A stretch of 64,000 nucleotides of DNA from an uncultured Collinsella sp. (GTDB lineage: Bacteria > Actinomycetota > Coriobacteriia > Coriobacteriales > Coriobacteriaceae). The stretch lies in assembly GCA_902470815.1 (NCBI GenBank), contig CABRHS010000001.1:128327-192326 (forward strand). Reading direction: 5' to 3'. Of the stretch, positions 24,788-32,548 are shown one piece after another (positions within the stretch are counted from its first letter, which is position 1; the number at the start of each line of letters is the position of its first letter). The translations under genes were made by a program, and so were the position numbers. The notes below the pieces were generated by a model. That model saw nothing but the letters and a program-made list of their open reading frames with translations, made no database searches and was not told where the DNA came from.

Positions 24788-25624
24788 ATGGCAACTATCG
24801 AAGAGCTTGAGTCCCTGCGTTGGGACCTTCGCCGCGATTGCGTCGATATCATCATGGCTGGCGCCGGCGGCCACATCGGCGGCGACATGTCGGTGATCGA
24901 CGCCCTCATGACCCTCTACGCCAACCACCTCAACATTTCGCCCGAGACCGTCGACGATCCCAACCGCGACCGCTTCGTGCTCTCCAAGGGCCACGCTATG
25001 GAAGCCTACTACGCGGTGCTCTGCCACGAGGGCTATCTTGACCTCGACGACGTCAAGGCCCGCTTCTCCAAGTTCGGCAGCCCCTACATCGGTCACCCCA
25101 ACAACAAGCTCAAGGGCATCGAGATGAACTCGGGCTCGCTGGGTCACGGCCTGCCCGTGGCCGTGGGCATGGCGCTCGCCGGCAAGATGGACGGCCGCGA
25201 CTACCGCGTCTACACCATCATGGGCGACGGCGAGCTTGCCGAGGGCTCGGTCTGGGAGGGCGCCATGAGTGGCGGTAACTACCAGCTCGATAACCTGTGC
25301 GCGCTCGTGGACCGCAACCGCCTGCAGATCAGCGGCAGCACCGAGGACGTTATGAAGCAGGACTCGCAGGAGGAGCGCTGGGCCGCCTTCGGCTGGAACG
25401 TGCTTTCCATTCCGGGCAACGACGTCCAGGCCATCGACGCCGCGCTGACGCTTGCGGCCGAGACCAGCGGAAAGCCCACGGTCATCATCCTCAACACGGT
25501 GAAGGGCTACGGCTCGCCCGTCATGGAGGACAAGGCCGCCTGGCATCATCACCTGCCCAACGATGAGGAATATGCCCAGATCATCGCCGATTTCGCTGCC
25601 CATAAGGAGGCCATCAATGGCTAA
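24788..25624 (+). CDS. Transketolase, N-terminal (thiamine-diphosphate-binding) subunit
   Basis: N-terminal half of a two-gene transketolase, 278 residues. G-D-G-E-L-A-E-G-S-V-W-E followed by the conserved Asn-containing segment binds thiamine diphosphate and Mg; G-S-L-G-H-G-L-P-V-A-V-G is also typical. It starts 2 bases after the isomerase and overlaps the C-terminal subunit by 8 bases, so equal expression is likely. Split transketolases are used in several sugar pathways, including apulose 4-phosphate cleavage to dihydroxyacetone phosphate and xylulose 5-phosphate; its gene neighbours fit that use, but a general pentose role is not excluded. Confidence 0.9.
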   Translation: MATIEELESLRWDLRRDCVDIIMAGAGGHIGGDMSVIDALMTLYANHLNISPETVDDPNRDRFVLSKGHAMEAYYAVLCHEGYLDLDDVKARFSKFGSPYIGHPNNKLKGIEMNSGSLGHGLPVAVGMALAGKMDGRDYRVYTIMGDGELAEGSVWEGAMSGGNYQLDNLCALVDRNRLQISGSTEDVMKQDSQEERWAAFGWNVLSIPGNDVQAIDAALTLAAETSGKPTVIILNTVKGYGSPVMEDKAAWHHHLPNDEEYAQIIADFAAHKEAING

Positions 25625-26558
25625 CAAGATCGCCAACCGCAAGGTTATCTGCGACACGCTGCTCGAGGCCGCCGAGACCGATAAGGACATCGTCGTCCTG
25701 TGCTCCGACTCCCGCGGCTCCGCATCGCTCACGCCGTTCTTCAATCAGTATCCCCAGCAGTCCGTCGAGGTCGGCATCGCCGAGCAGGACCTGGTGAGTA
25801 TCGCCGCCGGCATGGCTTCGTGCGGCAAGAAGGCCTGGGCCGCCTCGCCGGCGTCCTTTGTGACCACGCGCTCGTATGAGCAGTGCAAGGTCGACGTTTC
25901 GTACTCCAACACCAACGTCAAGCTCATCGGCATCTCGGGCGGCGTGTCCTACGGCGCTCTGGGCATGAGCCATCACTCCGCGCAGGATATCGCCGCCATG
26001 AGCGCTATCCCGAACATGCGCGTGTATCTGCCGAGCGATCGTTTTCAGACTGCCGAGCTCGTGCGCGCTCTGGTTGCCGACAACAAGCCGGCCTATATCC
26101 GCGTGGGTCGCAACCCGGTCGAGGACGTGTATACCGAGGACGAGTGCCCGTTCCAGATGGACCGTGCCACCTGGGTGCGTCGCGGCACCGATGTGACGAT
26201 TGTCGCCACCGGCGAGATGGTCCGCCATGCCGTGGATGCCGCCGATCTGCTGGCCGAGCAGGGCATCTCCGCCACCGTGCTCGACATGTACTGCGTCAAG
26301 CCGCTCGACGCCGAGGCCGTGATCGAGGCCGCCGGTGCCGCGCGCGCCGTCGTGACCGTCGAGGAGCACAGCCCCTTTGGCGGCCTGGGATCCATGGTCG
26401 CGCAGGTCGTGGGCGAGCATTGCCCGCGTCCGGTTAAGTGCTTGAGCCTGCCCGACGCGCCGGTCATCACCGGCACGAGCCCCGAGGTCTTTGCGCACTA
26501 CGGCCTCACCGGCGAAGGCATTGCCAAGACGGTCGCCGAGTTCCTTCCCGCAGAGTAA
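25617..26558 (+). CDS. Transketolase, C-terminal subunit
   Basis: Pyrimidine-binding and C-terminal domains of the split transketolase, 313 residues. G-I-A-E-Q-D-L-V-S-I-A-A-G-M-A carries the Glu that activates thiamine diphosphate; V-T-V-E-E-H-S-P-F-G-G-L-G is the C-terminal domain motif. ATG 25617 lies within the end of the N-terminal subunit gene and is preceded by AAGGAGG. Together the two chains equal one normal transketolase. The stop is followed after 3 bases by a large palindrome that separates it from the kinase gene. Confidence 0.9.
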   Translation: MANKIANRKVICDTLLEAAETDKDIVVLCSDSRGSASLTPFFNQYPQQSVEVGIAEQDLVSIAAGMASCGKKAWAASPASFVTTRSYEQCKVDVSYSNTNVKLIGISGGVSYGALGMSHHSAQDIAAMSAIPNMRVYLPSDRFQTAELVRALVADNKPAYIRVGRNPVEDVYTEDECPFQMDRATWVRRGTDVTIVATGEMVRHAVDAADLLAEQGISATVLDMYCVKPLDAEAVIEAAGAARAVVTVEEHSPFGGLGSMVAQVVGEHCPRPVKCLSLPDAPVITGTSPEVFAHYGLTGEGIAKTVAEFLPAE

Positions 26559-26561
26559 CCG

Positions 26562-26596
26562 GAATGTGACAAAGGGACAGTCCCTTTGTCACATTC
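26562..26596. repeat. Perfect palindrome between transketolase and kinase genes
   Basis: Two 17-base arms, GAATGTGACAAAGGGAC and GTCCCTTTGTCACATTC, with a single central A. No T-run follows, so it is not a typical terminator. It may be an intergenic palindromic repeat, an RNA-stability element or an attenuator within the locus B operon. Confidence 0.8.
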
Positions 26597-26614
26597 ATTT
26601 TGAAAGGGGTGACT

Positions 26615-28102
26615 ATGGGCCGCTACATCATCGGAATCGACCAGTCCACGCAGGGTACGAAGGCACTGCTGGTGGACGAGGGCGGCCATCTGATTCATCG
26701 TGCCGATCGCTCGCATCGCCAGATTGTCAACGAGGCCGGCTGGGTGAGCCATGATCCGGCCGAGATCGCCGCTAACGTGCTGGCCGCGGCGCGTGCCGTG
26801 GTGGAGGAGACCGGGGTCGACCCGGCCGATATTGCCGGTATCGGCATCTCCAACCAGCGCGAGACCACCGTGGCGTGGGACCGCGCAACCGGCCAGCCCG
26901 TGTGTGACGCCATCGTGTGGCAGTGCGCCCGCGCCCGCAGCGTGTGCGAGGCAGTCGCATCTGCTGATGGTGCCGCCGAGCTGGTACGCGGTGTGACCGG
27001 TCTGGCGCTTTCGCCCTATTATCCGGCGGCCAAGATGGCCTGGATTCTCGAGCATGTTCCCGGTGCCGCGGCGCTTGCCGCTCAGGGCGACCTGTGTCTG
27101 GGCACCATCGACTCGTGGGTTGTTTGGACCCTTACGGGTGGTCGCACATTCGCGTGCGACTACTCGAACGCAAGCCGTACGCAGCTCTTTGATCTGGAGA
27201 AACTCGCCTGGTCGGACGAGGTCTGCGCACTGTTCGGTGTCGACGCTGCCTGCCTGCCCGAGGTCCGTGATTCCGACGCCTGCTTTGGCGAAACTGACCT
27301 TGGGGGCTTCCTGCCCGCGCCCGTGCCGATACACGGCGCGCTTGGCGACTCCCACGCTGCCCTCTTTGGCCAGGGCTGCCTCTCACGCGGGATGGCAAAG
27401 GCGACGCTCGGCACCGGTTCGTCCGTGATGATGAACGTGGGTCCCGAGCTCGTGCGGAGTAGCTGCGGGCTGTCGAGCTCGCTGGCGTGGCGCATGAGCG
27501 GCGAGGCGTCCTACGTGCTCGAGGGCAATATTAACTACGCAGGTGCCGTTAAGACCTGGCTGCGCGACGACATGGGCCTCGTGGCTACGCCCGACGAGGT
27601 CACGGAGTTGTGCTATGCTGCGAATCCGGCGAGCCATGTGTACCTCGTACCGGCGTTCACCGGCCTTGGGGCGCCCCATTGGGCGAGCGACGCCGAGGCC
27701 GCCGTCTTCGGTATGACGCGCACCACGGGCCGTGCCGAGTTCGTGCGCGCCGCAGATGAAAGCATCGCCTACCAGATTTTCGACGTTGCCGACGCCATGC
27801 GTCGCGATTCGGGCCTTGCCTTGTCTGAGCTGCGCGTCGACGGTGGTCCCACGCGCGATGGCTACCTCATGCAGTTTCTCACCGACCTGCTGGAGACCCC
27901 ATTGCGGGCTGCCGGCAACGACGAGATGAGCGGCCTGGGCGCCGCCTGGTGCTGCGGTATCGCGCTGGGCATGTACGGCCCCGAAGTCACCTCGGCAACG
28001 CCGCCGCGTGCGACCTGGGATTCCGCTATGGCGGCAGAGGAGCGCGCCGAGAAGGTCGCCGGCTGGCACCATGCCGTTGAGGTGGCGATTGCGTACGAGT
28101 GA
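26615..28102 (+). CDS. FGGY family carbohydrate kinase (glycerol-kinase-like)
   Basis: ATP-dependent sugar or polyol kinase of 495 residues. G-I-D-Q-S-T-Q-G-T-K is the N-terminal phosphate motif; S-N-Q-R-E-T-T-V and A-I-V-W-Q resemble glycerol kinase, but the following residues C-A-R-A and the G-D-S-H-A-A-L-F-G segment (G-D-Q-Q-A-A-L-F-G in glycerol kinase) differ at positions that contact substrate. This suggests another substrate; in its operon with isomerase and transketolase a ketopentose such as apulose is plausible. AAAGGGG precedes ATG 26615. Xylulose or another ketose kinase is the main alternative. Confidence 0.82.
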   Translation: MGRYIIGIDQSTQGTKALLVDEGGHLIHRADRSHRQIVNEAGWVSHDPAEIAANVLAAARAVVEETGVDPADIAGIGISNQRETTVAWDRATGQPVCDAIVWQCARARSVCEAVASADGAAELVRGVTGLALSPYYPAAKMAWILEHVPGAAALAAQGDLCLGTIDSWVVWTLTGGRTFACDYSNASRTQLFDLEKLAWSDEVCALFGVDAACLPEVRDSDACFGETDLGGFLPAPVPIHGALGDSHAALFGQGCLSRGMAKATLGTGSSVMMNVGPELVRSSCGLSSSLAWRMSGEASYVLEGNINYAGAVKTWLRDDMGLVATPDEVTELCYAANPASHVYLVPAFTGLGAPHWASDAEAAVFGMTRTTGRAEFVRAADESIAYQIFDVADAMRRDSGLALSELRVDGGPTRDGYLMQFLTDLLETPLRAAGNDEMSGLGAAWCCGIALGMYGPEVTSATPPRATWDSAMAAEERAEKVAGWHHAVEVAIAYE

Positions 28103-28170
28103 CGCCCTGGGGCGATGTCACGGAGTGCTATTCGGTCGATAGGTGAAGATGCGAACGAGAGGACGATGTG

Positions 28171-28824
28171 ATGCGGCAGAATCTAGCGCGTCGAATGATG
28201 GTCTACGTCTGCGGGCTTCTATTCCTGAGCTGCGGCGTTGTAATGAATGCGCGCACGGGGCTTGGTGTTGCGCCCATCAGCACAGTGCCGTACGTGATGT
28301 ACGCCATCGAGGGCCTGAGCCTCGGCACGGCGTCGTTTGCGGTGTACTGCGTGTTCGTGGTCGCCCAGCTTTGCATGGTGCGATATCCGGACGTCAAGAT
28401 CCTCATGCAGATACCCGTCACCCTGCTGTTCGGTGCGCTTATCGACGTGCTGAATATCTGGCTGTTCCCGTTTACCGCGACAGGACTCGTCGACGGCCTG
28501 ATCATGCTGGTTCTCGCCGTGTCGTTCACGACGCTCGGCGTGACGCTGATCGTCTCCGCGCGGCTCGTCCCCGTGGCACCCGACGGCATGGTGCAGACGC
28601 TCTCCCAGGCGCTTCACTGCGAGTTCGGCAAGGCGAAGTACCTCTTTGACGGTACCTGTCTGTGCATCGCGCTGGCCTACGGGCTTGTGCGTACGGGTGC
28701 TGTGGTGGGCATCGGTATCGGCACCGTAGTCGCCGTGTTTCTGTCGGGCGGCATCTGCACGTTTTGGGGTCGTCTGCTCAACCGCAGGCTCATGGCCTTT
28801 ATGGAAGAGCCTGCGAACATGTAG
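28171..28824 (+). CDS. YczE/YyaS-like integral membrane protein
   Basis: Membrane protein of 217 residues with five to six helices. The first helix is followed by G-V-V-M-N-A-R-T-G-L-G-V-A-P-I-S-T, the conserved loop of the YczE/YyaS family. GAGAGGA precedes ATG 28171 (GTG 28168 is an alternative). It lies between the FGGY kinase and a ROK kinase, with 68 and 26 bases between genes, and could belong to the same transcript. The family has no assigned substrate; the context allows a role in exporting or importing a sugar-related compound, but nothing in the sequence shows it. Confidence 0.75.
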   Translation: MRQNLARRMMVYVCGLLFLSCGVVMNARTGLGVAPISTVPYVMYAIEGLSLGTASFAVYCVFVVAQLCMVRYPDVKILMQIPVTLLFGALIDVLNIWLFPFTATGLVDGLIMLVLAVSFTTLGVTLIVSARLVPVAPDGMVQTLSQALHCEFGKAKYLFDGTCLCIALAYGLVRTGAVVGIGIGTVVAVFLSGGICTFWGRLLNRRLMAFMEEPANM

Positions 28825-28850
28825 ACGCATTGAGCGAGACGGGAGCGGCC

Positions 28851-29789
28851 ATGAGGCAGCTTTTTGGAATTGATATCGGCGGAACGAACGTCAAATGGGC
28901 GGTTGTGAGTGGGAACTACGAGTTTGGTGACCGTGGTTCGGTTCCGACGACGTTCGTTTCGGCCGATCAGCTGGTCGACACGCTCGTGGCGCTCGTAGAG
29001 CCGTATCGCGAACAGGTTGTAGGTGTGGGCATCTCGGCCCCGGGTGGCATCTTCGGTTACGAGGCCGATCCAGACGGGACGATCCATCGCGGTGGTGCGC
29101 TGCCGTACATGGACGGGTTTCCGCTTGGTCGAGTGCTGCGCGAGCGACTGGGGTTGCCCGTGACCGTTGTCAACGATGGCAAAAGCTGTGCGCTTGGCGA
29201 GTACGCTGCCGGTGCGTTGCGCGGCGTGGACGTGGGTTGCGTGGCGGTAATCGGTACGGGCATCGGCGGAGGCATCGTGGTTGACGGCCGGGTGCTGATG
29301 GGTGCGGGCGGTTTCGCGGGCGAGTTCAGCTTCCTGTCCAACAACGTAAACGAACCGCTTGATCATTGCGATACATTCGCGACTTCGAGCGGATGGCACG
29401 GCCTGCAGAATCTCGTGGCAGTCGAACTTGGCATTTCGGATGAAGCTGAACTGGAGGCCCTCGATGGCCGACGGATCTTCGAGCTATTGGAGCGCGGGGG
29501 CGCGTCCGAAGTCGCCGCCGTGCAGCGCGGATTGGATGCCTATGCTGAGCTGTTTGATCGTGTGCTTGTGAATCTGCAGTGCGTTATCGACCCGGCGGTC
29601 TTCGCGATTGGTGGTGGCATCAGCTGCCATCCCGCGCTGTTCGAGGCGCTCGACCGTAAGATGGATGACGTCATGGCGCACTACACTGGTTTTCTGAAAG
29701 ATATGCCTCGTCCGCACGTGGTCCCGGCACAGCTGGGTAACGACGCCAATATCTACGGTGCCGTTGCAACTTGTTTGCGAGTGCTGTAA
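28851..29789 (+). CDS. ROK family sugar kinase
   Basis: Predicted hexose kinase of 312 residues. L-F-G-I-D-I-G-G-T-N-V-K-W-A at the N terminus is the ATP phosphate-binding motif and I-G-T-G-I-G-G-G-I-V-V-D-G the second ROK motif. The Cys-rich zinc motif found in many ROK kinases and repressors (C-x-C-G-x-x-G-C) is absent; the corresponding stretch reads H-C-D-T-F-A-T-S-S-G. There is no DNA-binding domain, so it is an enzyme, not a repressor. ATG 28851 with GGGAG upstream is chosen. It could phosphorylate the hexose left after a glycoside is split by the locus enzymes. Confidence 0.85.
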   Translation: MRQLFGIDIGGTNVKWAVVSGNYEFGDRGSVPTTFVSADQLVDTLVALVEPYREQVVGVGISAPGGIFGYEADPDGTIHRGGALPYMDGFPLGRVLRERLGLPVTVVNDGKSCALGEYAAGALRGVDVGCVAVIGTGIGGGIVVDGRVLMGAGGFAGEFSFLSNNVNEPLDHCDTFATSSGWHGLQNLVAVELGISDEAELEALDGRRIFELLERGGASEVAAVQRGLDAYAELFDRVLVNLQCVIDPAVFAIGGGISCHPALFEALDRKMDDVMAHYTGFLKDMPRPHVVPAQLGNDANIYGAVATCLRVL

Positions 29790-29904
29790 GTGCAGACCAT
29801 CGATTGGTCTGGTGGCGATTATTGCGATTGGCCCGGTGGCGATTATAGTCGCTGCCGGGTTAGAAAACTAGATGCTGAACGCTCGATATTATCGGCTGCG
29901 CGGC

Positions 29905-29943
29905 GCCCCGTCCCAAAGTAGTCATTTGGGACGGGGCTTTTTT
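29905..29943 (+). terminator. Intrinsic terminator of locus B
   Basis: Perfect 13-bp stem GCCCCGTCCCAAA/TTTGGGACGGGGC with a 7-base loop, followed by TTTTTT. It separates the ROK kinase from luxS. Confidence 0.93.
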
Positions 29944-30019
29944 GACTGCTATCATGGGTGGGATTGTTGCGACCAGCTAAAAGAGCCCTGTCCCAAATTG
30001 ACTACCGAGAGGATCTGCC

Positions 30020-30505
30020 ATGGAGCGCATCGCGAGTTTTTCCGTTGACCATCTGCTGCTTGAGCCCGGCGTATACGTGAGCCGCATCGACCGCGACCCG
30101 GCGACCGGTGCTGCCGTCACCACCTTTGACCTGCGCCTGACCACGCCCAACAAAGAGCCGGTCATGAACACGGCCGAGTGCCATACCATCGAGCACCTTG
30201 GTGCGACCTTCCTGCGCAATCATGCCGAGTGGTCGAGCCGTATCGTCTACTTTGGGCCCATGGGCTGCAGAACGGGGTTTTACCTCGTCGTGTTCGGCGA
30301 GGTCGCGAGTGCAGAGATCCTGCCGCTCGTGCGCGAGCTCTTCGGGTTCGTCGCCGAATTCGAGGGGGAGATCCCCGGTGCGGCGCCTGAGGAGTGCGGC
30401 AACTACCTCGACCAAAACCTTCCCATGGCGAAATGGCTTGCGCATCGGTATCTCGAGCGCGATCTCACCGACATCGACGAAAAGCACCTGAATTACCAAG
30501 GCTAG
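30020..30505 (+). CDS. luxS: S-ribosylhomocysteine lyase LuxS
   Basis: Cleaves S-ribosylhomocysteine to homocysteine and the autoinducer-2 precursor DPD, completing the activated-methyl cycle whose preceding step is MtnN (8.5 kb). Metal ligands are visible: His55 and His59 in H-T-I-E-H, and Cys126 in E-C-G-N-Y-L-D-Q-N-L; catalytic Glu58 and Cys83 (G-P-M-G-C-R-T-G) are present. Length, 161 residues, is normal. It is a single gene, with GAGAGG before ATG 30020. Together with metNIQ it points to active methionine and homocysteine recycling. Confidence 0.96.
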   Translation: MERIASFSVDHLLLEPGVYVSRIDRDPATGAAVTTFDLRLTTPNKEPVMNTAECHTIEHLGATFLRNHAEWSSRIVYFGPMGCRTGFYLVVFGEVASAEILPLVRELFGFVAEFEGEIPGAAPEECGNYLDQNLPMAKWLAHRYLERDLTDIDEKHLNYQG

Positions 30506-30984
30506 CGCGTCCGATCGCATCGCCATCGGAGTCGCGTAAATGACGAAAAGCGCTTGGATTGCCAAAATCGGCTGGGCCTTTGCAGCCCGCAGGGGCAAAA
30601 AGTACATTTTGGGGGGAGGTTTACCGAGTTTTCAAGCGCTTGTTCGTTCTTCAGATATGCGCAACCTGCGGTTTTACCAACCACATCAGAAGCACAGTGC
30701 CTCAAAGAGGTTAAAACCTCCCCCAAAATTTGCACTTTACTCTATACGGGACGATGTGTGAGCAAAGTGGGCGCCCGTTCGCATGCTGGCAGGAACGGTG
30801 AAATGTACATTCGCCCTATGCGCGCGCCACGCGATGGTGGGTGGCGCGCAGCGCTGTCGTTGGGCGGCGGGAGGCAAAGCCAATCACTTTTCACAGCGCT
30901 CGGATGCAAGGTCGATGCTATCGGATTGGAAGATCGTGACGCGTGCACCGCGGCGATGATTGGCGCCGTGGCGTGTTTGAAGCC
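30506..30984. other. Intergenic region between luxS and the DUF1593 gene
   Basis: 479 bases between convergent genes with no convincing coding frame. It holds the inverted-repeat element at 30597-30739 and a GC-rich hairpin, GCGCGCCAC (30822-30830) with GTGGCGCGC (30841-30849). No classical terminator with a T-run was seen for either neighbour. Confidence 0.6.
30597..30739. repeat. About 142-bp intergenic element bounded by long inverted repeats (element 3)
   Basis: Left end AAAGTACATTTTGGGGGG with AGGTTT following (30599-30622); right end AACCTCCCCCAAAATTTGC with ACTTT following (30715-30738). The ends pair over about 24 bp with a few mismatches and one small bulge. The interior has GCGGTTTTACC at its centre. 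Architecture is like the elements at 7612 and 38503, but the end sequences differ and interior similarity is weak. Confidence 0.6.
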
Positions 30985-32499
30985 CTATCGAACCGTCACG
31001 GCGACCTGCGAATAGCGCGTGCAGGGGCGTTTGCCGCGGGTCCTCGTCGAGAGGGTGAGGACGAATCGGTCGCCTGTTTGGGCGTCGGCGGGTACGGTGA
31101 ACGTGCCCTGGACTGTGCGGGCGCACCAGCTTGCGAGGTCCTCGACCCCTCGATAGCTGCTGGAGTGAGGCGAAACAGTCCATGTTGCATCGAAGCCGGC
31201 GCCATCGGGGTCGATCACCTGTGCCTTGAGCTCGACGCCCTCGCCTGTGCCCGCCGTGCAGTCTGCGGTGGCGTTTTCGATGCGAACGGGGTGCGAGCAT
31301 TCCTCGGGTTTGTGCGCGCACCATTGCGCCCGTGCGGCAAAATCCTCTTGGTAGGCGCGGAGGAACGGGTTGACGTTATGATTTGCCGGTTTGCCTAAGG
31401 AGTCGAATCCCATCGCTGCGCCACCGACGCGGGGAATGTCGCCATCGCGGAACATCGGCCCGAGAACCGTATCGAAGGAAGGGTCGCCGGCGCCGCGCAG
31501 TCCAAAGTCGAGCAGCGGGATGTAGGTCATCGAGTCGCCCTCGGCCATGAAGTCGCCCCTCTCGAAGTGCAGCGGCTCCATGCCGGGCCATCCCCAGTCC
31601 AGGGTCGCGTGCGTGCCGAATTGGAAGCGTTCGGGTTCGTTCTCGTAGACCTTGCCGTCCCCGTAGAGCATGTAGCGCCCCATGAGGGAGCCGTTACCCT
31701 CGATCAGGTTTTGCTCCGGCCATGGTGCGCGGAAGAGATCGATGGAGTCGGGCTGCGCGCACTTGGCATCGACGTATCCGCCGTAGGGGAAGGGCGTCCT
31801 CCAGAACGTGAGGCCGGGGAACAGGCTTCTGCCGTAGTCGCGCCACGAGTTGTCCTGGCCCACTCCGTTCACGACGCCGGCGACGCGAACCTTGCGGTAG
31901 ACGTGCTCGCGAACGGCGTCCCAATCGGGTGAGGCGGCATAATCATCGGCGATGCTCATGAGCGCCCGCACGATGGTGTTCATGCCGCCCCAGCTGAGCA
32001 GCCACAGCGTGCGTGGGTCGTCGTCCATGATCGCGTGTTTGATGACGTCGGATCCAGGTGTGTCTTTCCGGACGTCACCCTCAAAGGCGACGTTTCCCAC
32101 GTATGTGCGCGCGACGAGTTCCTCAGGTGAGGGGAAATCGGGCTCGCTTGCTGCCCGGGCGTTCGCCTGCAGGGATGGCCAAGCGGCGGCGTATTCGTGC
32201 TCCCAGAGGTTTTCGATCCAACGCCCGGGGAACGGGCGGTACTCGGTGAGATCGCCCGCCTCGGGATCGGGCTCGGGCGGCACGGCCTTCCATTCGTAAG
32301 AGCGCTTGCCCTTGGTCCGCCAATGCGGATTGACCTCGCCCAGCGTGTGGAGGCCGTCGCCCTGGAAGTGGTACTGCGAGGCCGTGTAGACGATCGCCTC
32401 GAGGTCGATATGGTTGAGGTACAGCGCGAGATGGATGGTCGAGTTCATGTCATCGACTTCCATGTCCGTCGTGATGATGACGCGTGGCTTAGCTTGCAC
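30985..32499 (-). CDS. DUF1593 (nucleoside-hydrolase-like) protein, Sde182-type
   Basis: 504-residue protein with an N-terminal nucleoside-hydrolase-like DUF1593 domain (about 1-330), starting V-I-I-T-T-D-M-E-V-D-D-M-N-S, which matches the Asp-rich calcium-site motif of nucleoside hydrolases, and a beta-rich C-terminal domain (about 400-500) as in the cellulose-binding protein Sde182. No signal peptide is seen, although such proteins are often secreted. It is downstream of the esterase gene on the minus strand (49 bases) and belongs to locus C. The substrate is unknown; the context suggests hydrolysis of a plant-derived glycoside. AAAGGAG precedes its ATG. Confidence 0.75.
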   Translation of the reverse strand: MQAKPRVIITTDMEVDDMNSTIHLALYLNHIDLEAIVYTASQYHFQGDGLHTLGEVNPHWRTKGKRSYEWKAVPPEPDPEAGDLTEYRPFPGRWIENLWEHEYAAAWPSLQANARAASEPDFPSPEELVARTYVGNVAFEGDVRKDTPGSDVIKHAIMDDDPRTLWLLSWGGMNTIVRALMSIADDYAASPDWDAVREHVYRKVRVAGVVNGVGQDNSWRDYGRSLFPGLTFWRTPFPYGGYVDAKCAQPDSIDLFRAPWPEQNLIEGNGSLMGRYMLYGDGKVYENEPERFQFGTHATLDWGWPGMEPLHFERGDFMAEGDSMTYIPLLDFGLRGAGDPSFDTVLGPMFRDGDIPRVGGAAMGFDSLGKPANHNVNPFLRAYQEDFAARAQWCAHKPEECSHPVRIENATADCTAGTGEGVELKAQVIDPDGAGFDATWTVSPHSSSYRGVEDLASWCARTVQGTFTVPADAQTGDRFVLTLSTRTRGKRPCTRYSQVAVTVR

Positions 32500-32548
32500 G
32501 GTGCTCCTTTCGTCTTGCGAGGACCTGTTCCCGTTCTGTCGATTCGGG

